A stretch of DNA of 64,000 nt, taken from Actinomadura sp. DC4 (GTDB lineage Bacteria; Actinomycetota; Actinomycetes; Streptosporangiales; Streptosporangiaceae). Positions 24,914 to 33,404 of the stretch are shown piece after piece (the first letter of the stretch is position 1; every line of letters starts with the position of its first letter). The notes beneath the pieces are model-generated. The model had not been told where the DNA came from. It saw only the letters and a list, made by a program, of their open reading frames with translations, and did no database searches. The stretch is taken from assembly GCF_030406325.1 (NCBI RefSeq), contig NZ_JAUEQY010000030.1:1-64000 (forward strand), in the 5' to 3' direction. The translations under genes and the position numbers were made by a program.

Positions 24914-27475
24914 ATGCTTGACAACGAGATCGGTGACGCTGACGGCGGCACCGAAGACACTGGTAATGGAACTACTGGTGAGACCGCCCAGGCGAGCCGC
25001 AGGCGACGGGCGAGTCGCCCGGCCGGGCCGCCGCCGGAACCCGTAGAGGACACGACTCCGCCGCGCCCGGTCACCGTACCCGCGGCCGCCGCCCCGGCCG
25101 CCCCGGCCGTCCCGGCCGCGGAGACGGCCCAGGAGAGCGACGGCGAGGGCGAGGCCAAGCCCGCCAAGACGACGCGGACCCGCCGTACCACCACGACGCG
25201 CAAGGGCGCCGAGGCGAAGGCCGACGTGAAGGCGGAGGCGAAGACCGAGACCGCCGAGGTCGCGGCCCCGCCCGCCGCCAAGGGCGCGTCCGAGGTCCCG
25301 GACGCGGCCTTCCAGCCGCCGATGGTCGTCTTCCAGCCGCCCGCGCTGCCGGCCGAGGAGGCCGCGCCGCGTTCCAAGCCGAAGGCCGACGCCCCGCAGA
25401 AGCCGAAGGTCGAGGCCAAGCCGAAGACCGACACAAAACCCAAGGTCAAGCAGGTCAAGCAGGAGCCCGCGGCCAAGGCCGAAGAGCCCGACGACCAGGG
25501 CGATGACGACGACGGTACCGACAAGAGCGGCCGCCGTCGCCGCCGCCGCGGCGGTCGTGGCCGTGGCAAGGTCCGCGACGGGCAGGACGGTCAGGACGGT
25601 CAGGACGGTCAGGACGGCGACGACCTCGACGAGGCCGACCAGCAGTCCGACGACGACTCCGGTGACGACGACCGCGAGGAGAGCGCCTCGACGCGTCGCC
25701 GCCGCCGCCGCCGTCGCCGTACGGGCGGGGGAGACGGTGACGACCACGCCGGCGACGACCCGCCCAACACCGTCGTGCACGTCCGTGAGCCGCGCGCCGT
25801 CGAGGACGAGGTCCAGTCGGTCAAGGGATCCACGCGGCTGGAGGCCAAGAAGCAGCGCCGCCGCGAGGGCCGTGAGCAGGGCCGCCGCCGGCCGCCGATC
25901 GTCACCGAGTCCGAGTTCCTGGCCCGGCGCGAGTCCGTCGAGCGTGTGATGGTGATCCGCTCGGAGGGCGAGCGCACCCAGATCGGCATCCTCGAGGACA
26001 ACGTGCTGGTCGAGCACTACGTCGACCGCTCCAGCCACCAGTCCTACGTCGGCAACGTCTACCTCGGCAAGGTGCAGAACGTCCTGCCGTCCATGGAGGC
26101 GGCGTTCGTCGACGTCGGAAAGGGCCGCAACGCCGTCCTCTACGCCGGCGAGGTCAACTGGGACCTGGCCGGGCTGGAGGGCCAGCCGCGCCGCATCGAG
26201 TCGGCGCTGAAGTCCGGCCAGTCGGTCCTGGTGCAGGTCACCAAGGACCCGCTCGGGCACAAGGGTGCCCGGCTGACCAGCCAGATCTCGCTGCCCGGAC
26301 GCTACCTCGTGTACGTCCCGGACGGCTCGATGACCGGCATCAGCCGCAAGCTGCCCGACAAGGAGCGCACGCGCCTCAAGCAGATCCTCAAGAAGGTCAT
26401 GCCGGAGAACGCCGGTGTGATCGTCCGTACCGCCGCCGAGGGCGCGGCAGAGGAGGAGCTGGCCCGCGACGTCTCCCGCCTGTCCGCGCAGTGGGAGAAC
26501 ATCAAGCGCCAGTCCAAGACCGCGAACGCCCCCGCGATGCTGTACGGCGAGCCGGACCTCACCATCCGGGTCGTACGCGACATCTTCAACGAAGACTTCA
26601 GCAAGCTCGTCGTCCAGGGCGAGGACGCCTGGGACATGGTCAAGGAGTACGTCGGCTACGTCGCGCCGCACCTGGCCGACCGGCTGGAGCTGTGGACCGA
26701 CAATGACGACGTCTTCGCCGGCTACCGCGTGGACGAGCAGATCGCCAAGGCCATGGACCGCAAGGTGTGGCTGCCCAGCGGCGGTTCGCTGGTCATCGAC
26801 CGCACCGAGGCCATGACGGTCGTCGACGTCAACACCGGCAAGTTCACCGGGCAGGGCGGAAACCTCGAGGAGACCGTCACCCGCAACAACCTCGAGGCCG
26901 CCGAGGAGATCGTGCACCAGCTCCGGCTGCGTGACATCGGCGGCATCATCGTCATCGACTTCATCGACATGGTCCTGGAGAGCAACCGCGACCTCGTGCT
27001 CCGCCGGATGCTCGAATGCCTGTCGCGTGACCGCACCAAGCACCAGGTCGCCGAGGTGACCTCGCTCGGCCTCGTGCAGATGACGCGCAAGCGCGTCGGC
27101 GGCGGCCTGCTGGAGTCCTTCTCCGAGCCGTGTGAGTGCTGCAACGGCCGGGGCATCCACGTGACGCTCTCGCCGGTCGAGCCCAAGGCCGACAAGTCCA
27201 GCGGCCCGAGCCGGCGCAGAAAGCGCAAGGGCGACGTCGAGCGTGCCGTCGAGGACAAGCTCGCCCAGGCGAACAAGTCCGCCAAGGCCGACGAGCCGGA
27301 GGCCGCCGAGGCCGACGGTGACCGGAGCGGCGAGACGGCCGACGCCGAGCCCGCGCCGCAGGAGACCGTCTCCGTGGACCACGGCGACGTGGCGGACGGC
27401 GAGCCGTCGGCCAACGGGCGCCGCCGGCGTTCGCGCCGGTCCCCGCGGGCCAAGACCGAGGCCGCGGCCGACTGA
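24914..27475 (+). CDS. rne: Ribonuclease E/G family endoribonuclease
   Basis: An 853-residue RNase E/G. The first 330 residues are disordered, with Pro/Ala and Lys/Glu stretches, a 9-bp-tandem (GQD)4 run and RRRRRGGRGRG clusters. The catalytic core follows: S1-like RNA binding (about 365-450), the DNase I-like site with Asp629 (VIDRTEAMTVVDVNTG) and Asp682 (IIVIDFIDM), and a Cys motif at 740-743 (CECC) in place of the usual CPxC zinc link. A Lys/Arg-rich tail ends the protein. It cleaves single-stranded AU-rich RNA in rRNA and mRNA processing. An N-terminal extension of this size is typical of actinobacteria. ATG 24914 has GGGAG upstream. Confidence 0.95.
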   Translation: MLDNEIGDADGGTEDTGNGTTGETAQASRRRRASRPAGPPPEPVEDTTPPRPVTVPAAAAPAAPAVPAAETAQESDGEGEAKPAKTTRTRRTTTTRKGAEAKADVKAEAKTETAEVAAPPAAKGASEVPDAAFQPPMVVFQPPALPAEEAAPRSKPKADAPQKPKVEAKPKTDTKPKVKQVKQEPAAKAEEPDDQGDDDDGTDKSGRRRRRRGGRGRGKVRDGQDGQDGQDGQDGDDLDEADQQSDDDSGDDDREESASTRRRRRRRRRTGGGDGDDHAGDDPPNTVVHVREPRAVEDEVQSVKGSTRLEAKKQRRREGREQGRRRPPIVTESEFLARRESVERVMVIRSEGERTQIGILEDNVLVEHYVDRSSHQSYVGNVYLGKVQNVLPSMEAAFVDVGKGRNAVLYAGEVNWDLAGLEGQPRRIESALKSGQSVLVQVTKDPLGHKGARLTSQISLPGRYLVYVPDGSMTGISRKLPDKERTRLKQILKKVMPENAGVIVRTAAEGAAEEELARDVSRLSAQWENIKRQSKTANAPAMLYGEPDLTIRVVRDIFNEDFSKLVVQGEDAWDMVKEYVGYVAPHLADRLELWTDNDDVFAGYRVDEQIAKAMDRKVWLPSGGSLVIDRTEAMTVVDVNTGKFTGQGGNLEETVTRNNLEAAEEIVHQLRLRDIGGIIVIDFIDMVLESNRDLVLRRMLECLSRDRTKHQVAEVTSLGLVQMTRKRVGGGLLESFSEPCECCNGRGIHVTLSPVEPKADKSSGPSRRRKRKGDVERAVEDKLAQANKSAKADEPEAAEADGDRSGETADAEPAPQETVSVDHGDVADGEPSANGRRRRSRRSPRAKTEAAAD

Positions 27476-27480
27476 TCTTC

Positions 27481-27510
27481 CGGGCCGCGATCACGCGTGA
27501 TCGCGGCCCG
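27481..27510 (+). terminator. Perfect hairpin after rne
   Basis: A 30-base perfect palindrome (CGGGCCGCGATCAC, its complement from 27497) starts six bases after the rne stop. No T tract follows, so it is either a weak terminator or an mRNA-stabilising stem. Confidence 0.55.
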
Positions 27511-27699
27511 ATAAGGCGCCGGTTCGACCTCGGGCCGCAGGATCCGGTATCCTGGAACTCCCCGGCGCTCTTGCGTCGTTGTTAGCGCGCCTGAGGCCCC
27601 TCGGTTGTTAGTACGCCCGGTGGGGTGCAGGCAGCAGCTTCCGAAATGAGCTTCAGTTCGGTTAGTCGTGCCCGAGGCACGCAAAGGAAAGGTTCCGCG
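27511..27699 (+). promoter_or_regulatory. rplU-rpmA promoter and 5' leader
   Basis: The 189 bases before rplU contain no gene and end in AAAGGAAAGG, the rplU ribosome-binding site. CGGTATCCT near 27546 contains TATCCT, a possible -10, giving a leader of roughly 130 nt. Ribosomal protein L21 leaders are known to regulate in other phyla; I cannot identify a defined fold here. Confidence 0.4.
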
Positions 27700-28014
27700 G
27701 TGTACGCGATCGTCCGTTGCGGCGGCAGGCAGGAGAAGGTGGCCGTCGACGACGTGCTCACCGTCGACAAGTTGGCCGGTGAGATCGGCTCGACGGTGGT
27801 GCTGCCGACGATCCTCGTCGTCGACGGCGACAGCGTCGTCAGCGCGCCCGCCGAGGTGGCCAAGTACGAGGTCACCGCCGAGATCCTGGGTGCCACCAAG
27901 GGTCCGAAGATCAACATCATGCACTACCGGAACAAGACCGGGTACAAGCGGCGCATGGGTCACCGTCAGCCGTACACCCAGGTCAAGGTGCTCGGTATCA
28001 AGGCCGGAAAGTAG
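27700..28014 (+). CDS. rplU: 50S ribosomal protein L21
   Basis: A 104-residue bL21 of normal length. It starts MYAIVRCGGRQEKVAVDD and contains KINIMHYRNKTGYKRRMGHR, the rRNA-binding segment. GTG 27700 follows AAAGGAAAGG; the longer upstream frame is leader sequence. It forms a two-gene operon with rpmA. Confidence 0.97.
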   Translation: MYAIVRCGGRQEKVAVDDVLTVDKLAGEIGSTVVLPTILVVDGDSVVSAPAEVAKYEVTAEILGATKGPKINIMHYRNKTGYKRRMGHRQPYTQVKVLGIKAGK

Positions 28015-28023
28015 GTCGCAGAG

Positions 28024-28281
28024 ATGGCACACAAGAAGGGCGCATCGTCCAGCCGTAACGGCCGCGACTCCAACGCCCAGCGGCTCGGAGTGAAGCGGTT
28101 CGGCGGCCAGGTCGTCAACGCCGGCGAGATCATCGTCCGCCAGCGCGGCACGCACTTTCACCCCGGCCCGGGTGTCGGCCGAGGCGGCGACGACACGCTG
28201 TTCGCGCTCGTCGCGGGCGCGGTCGAGTTCGGACGTTACCGCGGCCGTCGCGCCGTGAGCATCGTCCCTCCGGCGGAGTAG
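28024..28281 (+). CDS. rpmA: 50S ribosomal protein L27
   Basis: An 85-residue bL27. It starts [20 protein letters not shown] and contains [20 protein letters not shown], typical of the family. Its N-terminal tail reaches the peptidyl-transferase centre. There is no cleavable extension of the kind found in Firmicutes. It lies 9 bp after rplU. Confidence 0.98.
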   Translation: MAHKKGASSSRNGRDSNAQRLGVKRFGGQVVNAGEIIVRQRGTHFHPGPGVGRGGDDTLFALVAGAVEFGRYRGRRAVSIVPPAE

Positions 28282-28308
28282 GTCCGCCGAAGCGACGTTG
28301 GACCTGAG

Positions 28309-28344
28309 GACGAGGGCGGACCGTTCATTCGGTCCGCCCTCGTC
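28309..28344 (+). terminator. Stem-loop between rpmA and obg
   Basis: A perfect 15-bp stem (GACGAGGGCGGACCG at 28309-28323, complement at 28330-28344) with loop TTCATT is followed by GTCGTT. It is probably a terminator or an attenuator that sets obg level relative to the ribosomal proteins. Confidence 0.65.
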
Positions 28345-28373
28345 GTCGTTCGGACATGAAGGAGGAGGGGAGC

Positions 28374-29843
28374 ATGCCGGATCGTGCCGTTCCGCCACAG
28401 ACGGAGGAACGCGACAGCCACGGCGAGGGTGGAGCGGCCGACCGTCGCGCCGGAAACGCCGGTGGCAAGGGCGCGCAGTTCATCGACCGGGTCGTCCTGC
28501 ACGTGCAGGCCGGCAACGGCGGGAACGGCTGCGCGTCCGTGCACCGGGAGAAGTTCAAGCCCCTCGGCGGCCCCGACGGCGGCAACGGCGGGCGGGGCGG
28601 CGACGTCACGCTCGAGGTCGACCCGAACGCCGCCAGCCTGCTCGACTACCACAAGCGGCCCTACCGCAAGGCGACCGGCGGCAAGCAGGGCCAGGGCTCG
28701 CACAAGAACGGCGCCAACGGCGGCGACCTCCTGCTGTCCGTGCCGAACGGCACGGTGATCAAGACGCTCGACGGTGAGATCCTCGCCGACCTGACCGGCA
28801 GCGGCACCCGTTACGTCATCGCGCAGGGCGGCCACGGCGGTCTCGGCAACGCGGCGCTGGCCTCGGCCAAGCGCAAGGCGCCCGGTTTCGCGCTGCTCGG
28901 CGAGCCCGGCGACGAGCTCGACGTGGTCCTGGAGCTGAAGACCGTCGCCGACGTCGCGCTCGTCGGTTTCCCCAGCGCCGGCAAGTCGTCGCTGATCGCG
29001 GCCATGTCCGCGGCCAAGCCGAAGATCGCCGACTATCCCTTCACGACGCTCGTGCCCAACCTCGGCGTGGTCAGCGCCGGCGAGTCCGTCTTCACGGTCG
29101 CCGACGTTCCCGGCCTCATCGAGGGCGCCAGCCAGGGCAAGGGCCTCGGCCTGGAGTTCCTGCGCCACATCGAGCGCGCGTCCACGCTCGTGCACGTGCT
29201 CGACTGCGCGACGCTGGAGCCGGGCCGCGACCCCCTGTCCGACTTCGAGGTCATCGAGGCCGAGTTGGAGGCCTACAGCGCGCTCGGCGACCGGCCGCTG
29301 GCCGACCGGCCCCGCGTCATCGTGCTCAACAAGGTCGACGTGCCGGAGGGCCGCGAGCTGGCCGAACTGGTCCGGCCCGAGTTCGAGGAGCGCGGGCTGC
29401 GGGTGTTCGAGGTCTCGGCCGCCACGCACGAGGGCCTGCGCGGGCTGGGCTTCGCGATGGCCGAGATGGTCGCCGGGTACCGCGCGGGGCTTCCCGTGGA
29501 GGAGCCGACGCGGCTGGTGATCCGCCCGGAACCGGTCGGCGGCCCGGAGTTCGAGGTACGCATGCTGGGCGACGGCAGCTTCCTGATCACCGGGGAGAAG
29601 CCACAGCGCTGGCTGCGGCAGACCGACTTCACCAACGACGAGGCGGTCGGCTACCTCGCCGACCGGCTGGCCCGGCTCGGTATCGAGAAGAGCCTGGGCG
29701 AGGCGGGCGCCGAGCCCGGCGCGACCGTGCTCATCGGCTCGGAGGAGGAGTCGATCGTGTTCGACTGGGAGCCGGAGGTACTCGCCGGGGGCGAGTCCGG
29801 GATGGGCCGCCGGGGCACTGATCGGAGGCTCGACAGCCGATGA
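28374..29843 (+). CDS. obg: Obg family GTPase
   Basis: A 489-residue Obg GTPase. The glycine-rich Obg fold holds [20 protein letters not shown] and [12 protein letters not shown]. The G domain has G1 GFPSAGKSS (198-206), G2 DYPFTT, G3 DVPG and G4 NKVD, and a C-terminal OCT domain follows ([13 protein letters not shown] onward). It acts in ribosome assembly and, in Streptomyces, in the onset of sporulation. ATG 28374 has AAGGAGGGG upstream. The Obg fold begins only near residue 36: an N-terminal extension of about 35 polar residues ([18 protein letters not shown]) is longer than usual. Its stop overlaps the start of an uncertain frame at 29840. Confidence 0.95.
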   Translation: MPDRAVPPQTEERDSHGEGGAADRRAGNAGGKGAQFIDRVVLHVQAGNGGNGCASVHREKFKPLGGPDGGNGGRGGDVTLEVDPNAASLLDYHKRPYRKATGGKQGQGSHKNGANGGDLLLSVPNGTVIKTLDGEILADLTGSGTRYVIAQGGHGGLGNAALASAKRKAPGFALLGEPGDELDVVLELKTVADVALVGFPSAGKSSLIAAMSAAKPKIADYPFTTLVPNLGVVSAGESVFTVADVPGLIEGASQGKGLGLEFLRHIERASTLVHVLDCATLEPGRDPLSDFEVIEAELEAYSALGDRPLADRPRVIVLNKVDVPEGRELAELVRPEFEERGLRVFEVSAATHEGLRGLGFAMAEMVAGYRAGLPVEEPTRLVIRPEPVGGPEFEVRMLGDGSFLITGEKPQRWLRQTDFTNDEAVGYLADRLARLGIEKSLGEAGAEPGATVLIGSEEESIVFDWEPEVLAGGESGMGRRGTDRRLDSR

Positions 29844-30208
29844 CGCCCTGGGCCCGTCTCGACGTCCGGCCGTCCTACGGCGTGAGGCCCGGGCGGCGTC
29901 TCGCCGCGTCGTCCCCGGCCCACGGCCGAACCGGGCCGCCCAGCGCGTCCGCCCGGCAGGCCACCACCCGGACGCCGCGCACTACGGGCCCTCGGATGTG
30001 TCTGACGGCTCTTCGCCCGGCCGGCACCGGGACGGTTGCGTCGTCCGTTTCGCGCCACGCCGGGACGCCGCGCGCCGCGGGCGGTGATGCCGGGACGGGT
30101 TCTTGGGCGTATCCGACGAGTGCCCGTGTGGCCGGCGCCGGAGCGGTTCCGGCCTTGCGGCCCGTCGCGGACGTGATCCGTCGGGCCCGTCCTGAGCGGT
30201 GGCGCTGA
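29840..30208 (+). CDS. Uncertain 122-codon frame filling the obg-proB gap
   Basis: Its ATG overlaps the obg stop (ATGA, 29840-29843) and its TGA overlaps the proB start (TGATG, 30206-30210), an arrangement that would couple translation on both sides. The product would be 122 residues rich in Arg, Pro, Ala, Gly and Thr, without motif or hydrophobic core. About 82 percent of third positions are G or C, but second positions are also very GC-rich, which is unlike real genes here. It may be a degraded or fast-evolving gene, or simply a non-coding gap. No other content is seen in these 364 bases. Confidence 0.25.
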   Translation: MTPWARLDVRPSYGVRPGRRLAASSPAHGRTGPPSASARQATTRTPRTTGPRMCLTALRPAGTGTVASSVSRHAGTPRAAGGDAGTGSWAYPTSARVAGAGAVPALRPVADVIRRARPERWR

Positions 30209-31350
30209 TGCGTACCGCGATCACCGGCGCGCGGCGCGTCGTGGTCAAGGCGGGGTCCTCCTCGCTCACCACGCCGGGCGGTGCCATCGACGCCGCCCGC
30301 ATCGACGCGCTCGTCGACGCGCTGGCCAAGTGGCGCACGCCCGGCGGGGCGCGCGACCGCGAGGTGGTCTTCGTGTCCTCGGGCGCGATCGCCGCCGGGA
30401 TGGGGCCGCTCGCGCTGCCCGCGCGCCCCCGTGACCTGGCCATCCAGCAGGCCGCCGCGAGCGTGGGGCAGGGGCTGCTGGTCGCGCGCTACACCTCCTC
30501 GTTCGCCCGCTACGGCCTCGGCGTGGGCCAGGTGCTGCTGACCGCCGACGACATGATGCGGCGCTCGCACCACCGCAACGCGCAGCGCACGCTGGAGCAG
30601 CTGCTGGCGTTCGGCGTCGTGCCGATCGTCAACGAGAACGACACCGTCGCCACCGACGAGATCCGCTTCGGCGACAACGACCGGCTCGCCGCGTTGGTCG
30701 CCCACCTCGTACGCGCGGACGCGCTGATCCTGCTCTCCGACGTCGACGCGCTCTACACCGGCGACCCGAAGCTGCCCGGCGCCCGCCGGATCGACCACGT
30801 ACGTGCGCCGGCCGACCTCGACGGCGTGCGCCTCGGCGGCTCCGGACGGGTCGGTACGGGCGGCATGGTGACCAAGGTCGAGGCGGCCCGGATCGCCGGA
30901 GTGCCGGTCGTGCTGACCGACGCCGCCTCGGTCGGCGCGGCGCTGGCCGGCGAGGACGTCGGCACCTACTTCCACCCGGCCGGGGCGCGGCCGTCGGCCC
31001 GGCGCCAGTGGCTGGCGCACGCCACGACCGGCCAGGGCCGGCTGCGCCTCGACCCCGGCGCGGTCGAGGCGGTCGTCCGCCGCCGCAAGTCGCTGCTGCC
31101 CGCCGGCATCACCGGCGTCGAGGGCGACTTCAGCGCCGGCGACCCGGTCGACATGTGCGACGAGCAGGGCGGCCTGGTCGCGCGCGGGCTGGTCAACTAC
31201 GACGCCGGGGAGATCCCCGAGCTGATGGGCCGCTCGACGCGCTGGCTGGCGCGCGAGCTCGGGCCCGAGTACGAACGCGAGATCATCCACCGGGACGACC
31301 TGGTCGTCCTGGCGGTCGAGGAGACACCGTCCCGTACGGCGGCGTCCTAG
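30208..31350 (+). CDS. proB: Glutamate 5-kinase
   Basis: A 380-residue ProB catalysing the first step of proline synthesis, ATP-dependent phosphorylation of glutamate. The amino-acid-kinase domain (1-260) has VVVKAGSSSLT, VFVSSGAIAAGMGPL, IVNENDTVATDEIRFGDND and LLSDVDALYTGDP. A C-terminal PUA domain follows (RLRLDPGAVEAV to YDAGEIPELMGRS). ATG 30208 is chosen with GAGCGG nine bases upstream; GTG 30199 is an alternative that adds three residues. It lies 12 bp before proA. Confidence 0.95.
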   Translation: MRTAITGARRVVVKAGSSSLTTPGGAIDAARIDALVDALAKWRTPGGARDREVVFVSSGAIAAGMGPLALPARPRDLAIQQAAASVGQGLLVARYTSSFARYGLGVGQVLLTADDMMRRSHHRNAQRTLEQLLAFGVVPIVNENDTVATDEIRFGDNDRLAALVAHLVRADALILLSDVDALYTGDPKLPGARRIDHVRAPADLDGVRLGGSGRVGTGGMVTKVEAARIAGVPVVLTDAASVGAALAGEDVGTYFHPAGARPSARRQWLAHATTGQGRLRLDPGAVEAVVRRRKSLLPAGITGVEGDFSAGDPVDMCDEQGGLVARGLVNYDAGEIPELMGRSTRWLARELGPEYEREIIHRDDLVVLAVEETPSRTAAS

Positions 31351-31362
31351 AAGGAGCGACAA

Positions 31363-32616
31363 GTGGGCACTCAGGAGCAGGTTCTCGACGTGGCGCGCCG
31401 CGCCAAGCAGGCCGCGGCCGACCTCGCCCCGCTGCCGCGCGGCACCAAGGACGCCGCGCTGCACGCGATCGCGGACGCCCTCCTCGCCCGGTCGGCCGAG
31501 ATCGTCAAGGCGAACGCCGGTGACGTGTCGCGGGCCCGCGAGGCCGGCACGTCGGAGTACATGATCGACCGGCTGAGCCTGTCCACCGAGCGGATCGAGG
31601 CCATCGCCGCCGCCGTACGCCACGTGGCCTCGCTGCCCGACCCGGTGGGGGAGTCGGTCCGCGGCTACACGCTGCCGAACGGCCTGGACCTGCGGCAGGT
31701 ACGCGTCCCGCTGGGCGTCGTCGGCATCATCTACGAGGGCCGCCCGAACGTCACCGTCGACGCCGCCGCGCTCACGCTGAAGAGCGGGAACGCCGTGCTG
31801 CTGCGCGGCTCGTCCTCGGCGTACGACTCCAACACCGCGCTCGTCGAGGTGATGCGATCCGCGCTCACCGAGATTCCCGCCGACGCCATCCAGCTCGTCC
31901 CGGGCCGCGACCGCGACTCGGTCAAGCACCTGATGCGCGCCCGCGGCCTGGTCGACGTGCTGATCCCGCGCGGCGGCGCCGCGCTGATCAACTCGGTGGT
32001 CGAGGAGTCGACGGTGCCGGTCATCGAGACGGGCGTCGGCAACTGCCACGTCTACGTCGACGCGGAGACCGACCTCGACATGGCCGTGGACATCCTGGTG
32101 AACGCCAAGGTCCAGCGGCCCTCGGTGTGCAACGCGGCCGAGACCGTGCTCGTGCACCGCGACATCGCCGGGGCCTTCCTGCCGCGCGCCCTGGAGGCGC
32201 TGCGCGGCAAGGGCGTGACCGTCCACGGAGACGAGGCCGTACGCGCGTACGGCGACGACGTCGTGGCGGCCACCGAGGACGACTGGCGCGACGAGTACCT
32301 CTCCCTCGACCTGGCCGCGGCCGTGGTCGGGTCGCTGGAGGACGCCGTCGCGCACATCCGCAAGTACGGCTCCGCGCACACCGAGGCGATCGTGACGACG
32401 TCCCAGGCGGCGGCCCGCCGGTTCGTGGCCCTGGTCGACTCCGCCGCCGTGATGGTCAACGCCTCGACGCGCTTCACCGACGGCGAGGAGTTCGGCTTCG
32501 GCGCGGAGATCGGCATCTCGACCCAGAAGCTGCACGCACGCGGCCCGATGGGCCTGCCCGAGCTGACGTCCACCAAGTACGTCGTCACCGGAGAGGGCCA
32601 TCTGAAGGGCGCCTGA
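31363..32616 (+). CDS. proA: Glutamate-5-semialdehyde dehydrogenase (gamma-glutamyl phosphate reductase)
   Basis: A 417-residue ProA that reduces gamma-glutamyl phosphate with NADPH to the semialdehyde, the second proline step. Family sequences include [31 protein letters not shown] and [11 protein letters not shown]. Catalytic Cys256 lies in [17 protein letters not shown] 31363 follows AAGGAG at seven bases. Length is normal. Confidence 0.97.
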   Translation: MGTQEQVLDVARRAKQAAADLAPLPRGTKDAALHAIADALLARSAEIVKANAGDVSRAREAGTSEYMIDRLSLSTERIEAIAAAVRHVASLPDPVGESVRGYTLPNGLDLRQVRVPLGVVGIIYEGRPNVTVDAAALTLKSGNAVLLRGSSSAYDSNTALVEVMRSALTEIPADAIQLVPGRDRDSVKHLMRARGLVDVLIPRGGAALINSVVEESTVPVIETGVGNCHVYVDAETDLDMAVDILVNAKVQRPSVCNAAETVLVHRDIAGAFLPRALEALRGKGVTVHGDEAVRAYGDDVVAATEDDWRDEYLSLDLAAAVVGSLEDAVAHIRKYGSAHTEAIVTTSQAAARRFVALVDSAAVMVNASTRFTDGEEFGFGAEIGISTQKLHARGPMGLPELTSTKYVVTGEGHLKGA

Positions 32617-32683
32617 GCCTGGCCCGCCGCGGATTCCCCCGATGATCCGCTGGTCGAACGCGGCTCATACCTGCTAACTTTTT

Positions 32684-32697
32684 CTTGCAGATGCAAG
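32684..32697. promoter_or_regulatory. Perfect palindromic operator before the ArsR-type gene
   Basis: CTTGCA-GA-TGCAAG is a perfect inverted repeat 19 bases before GTG 32716. A -10-like CTAACT (32674-32679) lies just upstream, so the palindrome would cover the transcription start. It is the likely autoregulatory site of the regulator. Confidence 0.7.
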
Positions 32698-32715
32698 TCA
32701 TCGTTGGGAGGTGCT

Positions 32716-33036
32716 GTGTCGACCGGGGATGAGCTCGTGCAGGTGCTGGCGACGCTCGCCAACCCGCACCGCATGCGCGTCGTCGCGGCGCTGACGCGCG
32801 AGCGCAACTACGTGAGCCGGCTGGCGCGCGACCTCGGCATCAGCCGCGCGCTGCTCCAGGTCCACCTCCGCAAGCTGCAGGCGGCCGGCCTCGTGTCGGC
32901 CCAGCTGGAGCTGTCCGACGACGGGAAGGCCATGAAGTTCTACGAGGTGACCCCCTTCTCCATCCATCTCACTCCGGAGGCCATCGCGGCCGCCGTACTC
33001 ACCCTCCGCACAGGCGGAGAGGAGGAATCACCCTGA
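32716..33036 (+). CDS. ArsR-type winged-helix transcriptional regulator
   Basis: A 106-residue winged-helix protein. Residues 10-80 read VLATLANPHRMRVVAAL, YVSRLARDLGISRALLQVHL and KLQAAGLV, the ArsR-like HTH. No Cys metal site is present. The C-terminal segment (KAMKFYEVTPFSIHLTPE) resembles regulators that sense small molecules or a partner protein. GTG 32716 has GGAGGT six bases upstream. Its stop overlaps the start of a small membrane protein gene (TGATG), so the two are translationally coupled. It probably controls this pair and perhaps the following MMPL gene. Confidence 0.85.
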   Translation: MSTGDELVQVLATLANPHRMRVVAALTRERNYVSRLARDLGISRALLQVHLRKLQAAGLVSAQLELSDDGKAMKFYEVTPFSIHLTPEAIAAAVLTLRTGGEEESP

Positions 33037-33293
33037 TGAACGGACACGCACTGGCGGAATCCATCGGAGCCGTCGGGATCTTCACGGCCATCACCGTGCT
33101 CATCTGGCAGGTCGCCGCCACGTGGCGGGCCAAGGTGCTGGCGCCCCGCGAGGGGAGATACCAGAAGCTCGCCGAGACCTCGGCGGCCATCCAGGAGCAC
33201 ACCGAACTCCAGCTACGGGAGATCACTCTCCTCCTGGAGGACATGCGGGTCCGGGTGGTCGCGCTGGAACGGATCCTCAAAGAGGTCGAGTAA
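33036..33293 (+). CDS. Small membrane protein with cytoplasmic coiled coil
   Basis: An 85-residue protein with one membrane helix (SIGAVGIFTAITVLIWQVAA, about 9-28), a basic juxtamembrane segment (TWRAKVLAPREGRYQK) and a charged heptad-like tail (ITLLLEDMRVRVVALERIL). It is coupled to the ArsR-type regulator by overlapping stop and start codons. The pairing suggests that it transmits an envelope signal to, or anchors, the regulator; this is inference. I know of no named family. Confidence 0.75.
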   Translation: MNGHALAESIGAVGIFTAITVLIWQVAATWRAKVLAPREGRYQKLAETSAAIQEHTELQLREITLLLEDMRVRVVALERILKEVE

Positions 33294-33298
33294 CAGAC

Positions 33299-33332
33299 CC
33301 TGGGCCGCCGAGCGGCAACTCGGCGGCCCAGG
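33299..33332 (+). terminator. Strong stem-loop between the membrane protein gene and the MMPL gene
   Basis: A perfect 14-bp stem (CCTGGGCCGCCGAG at 33299-33312, complement at 33319-33332) with loop CGGCAA starts five bases after the stop. No T tract follows. It could terminate or attenuate transcription into the transporter gene. Confidence 0.6.
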
Positions 33333-33404
33333 TGCGGAAGAAGCAACACCTCGCCCGAGGGCGAGTTCTCTCGTTTGCCCCTTCGAGGAAAAGGACAGCA
33401 GTTC

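Noticed and set aside
24875-27382. 835-codon frame on the minus strand
   Set aside because: It is antisense to rne, where conserved catalytic motifs fix the coding strand.
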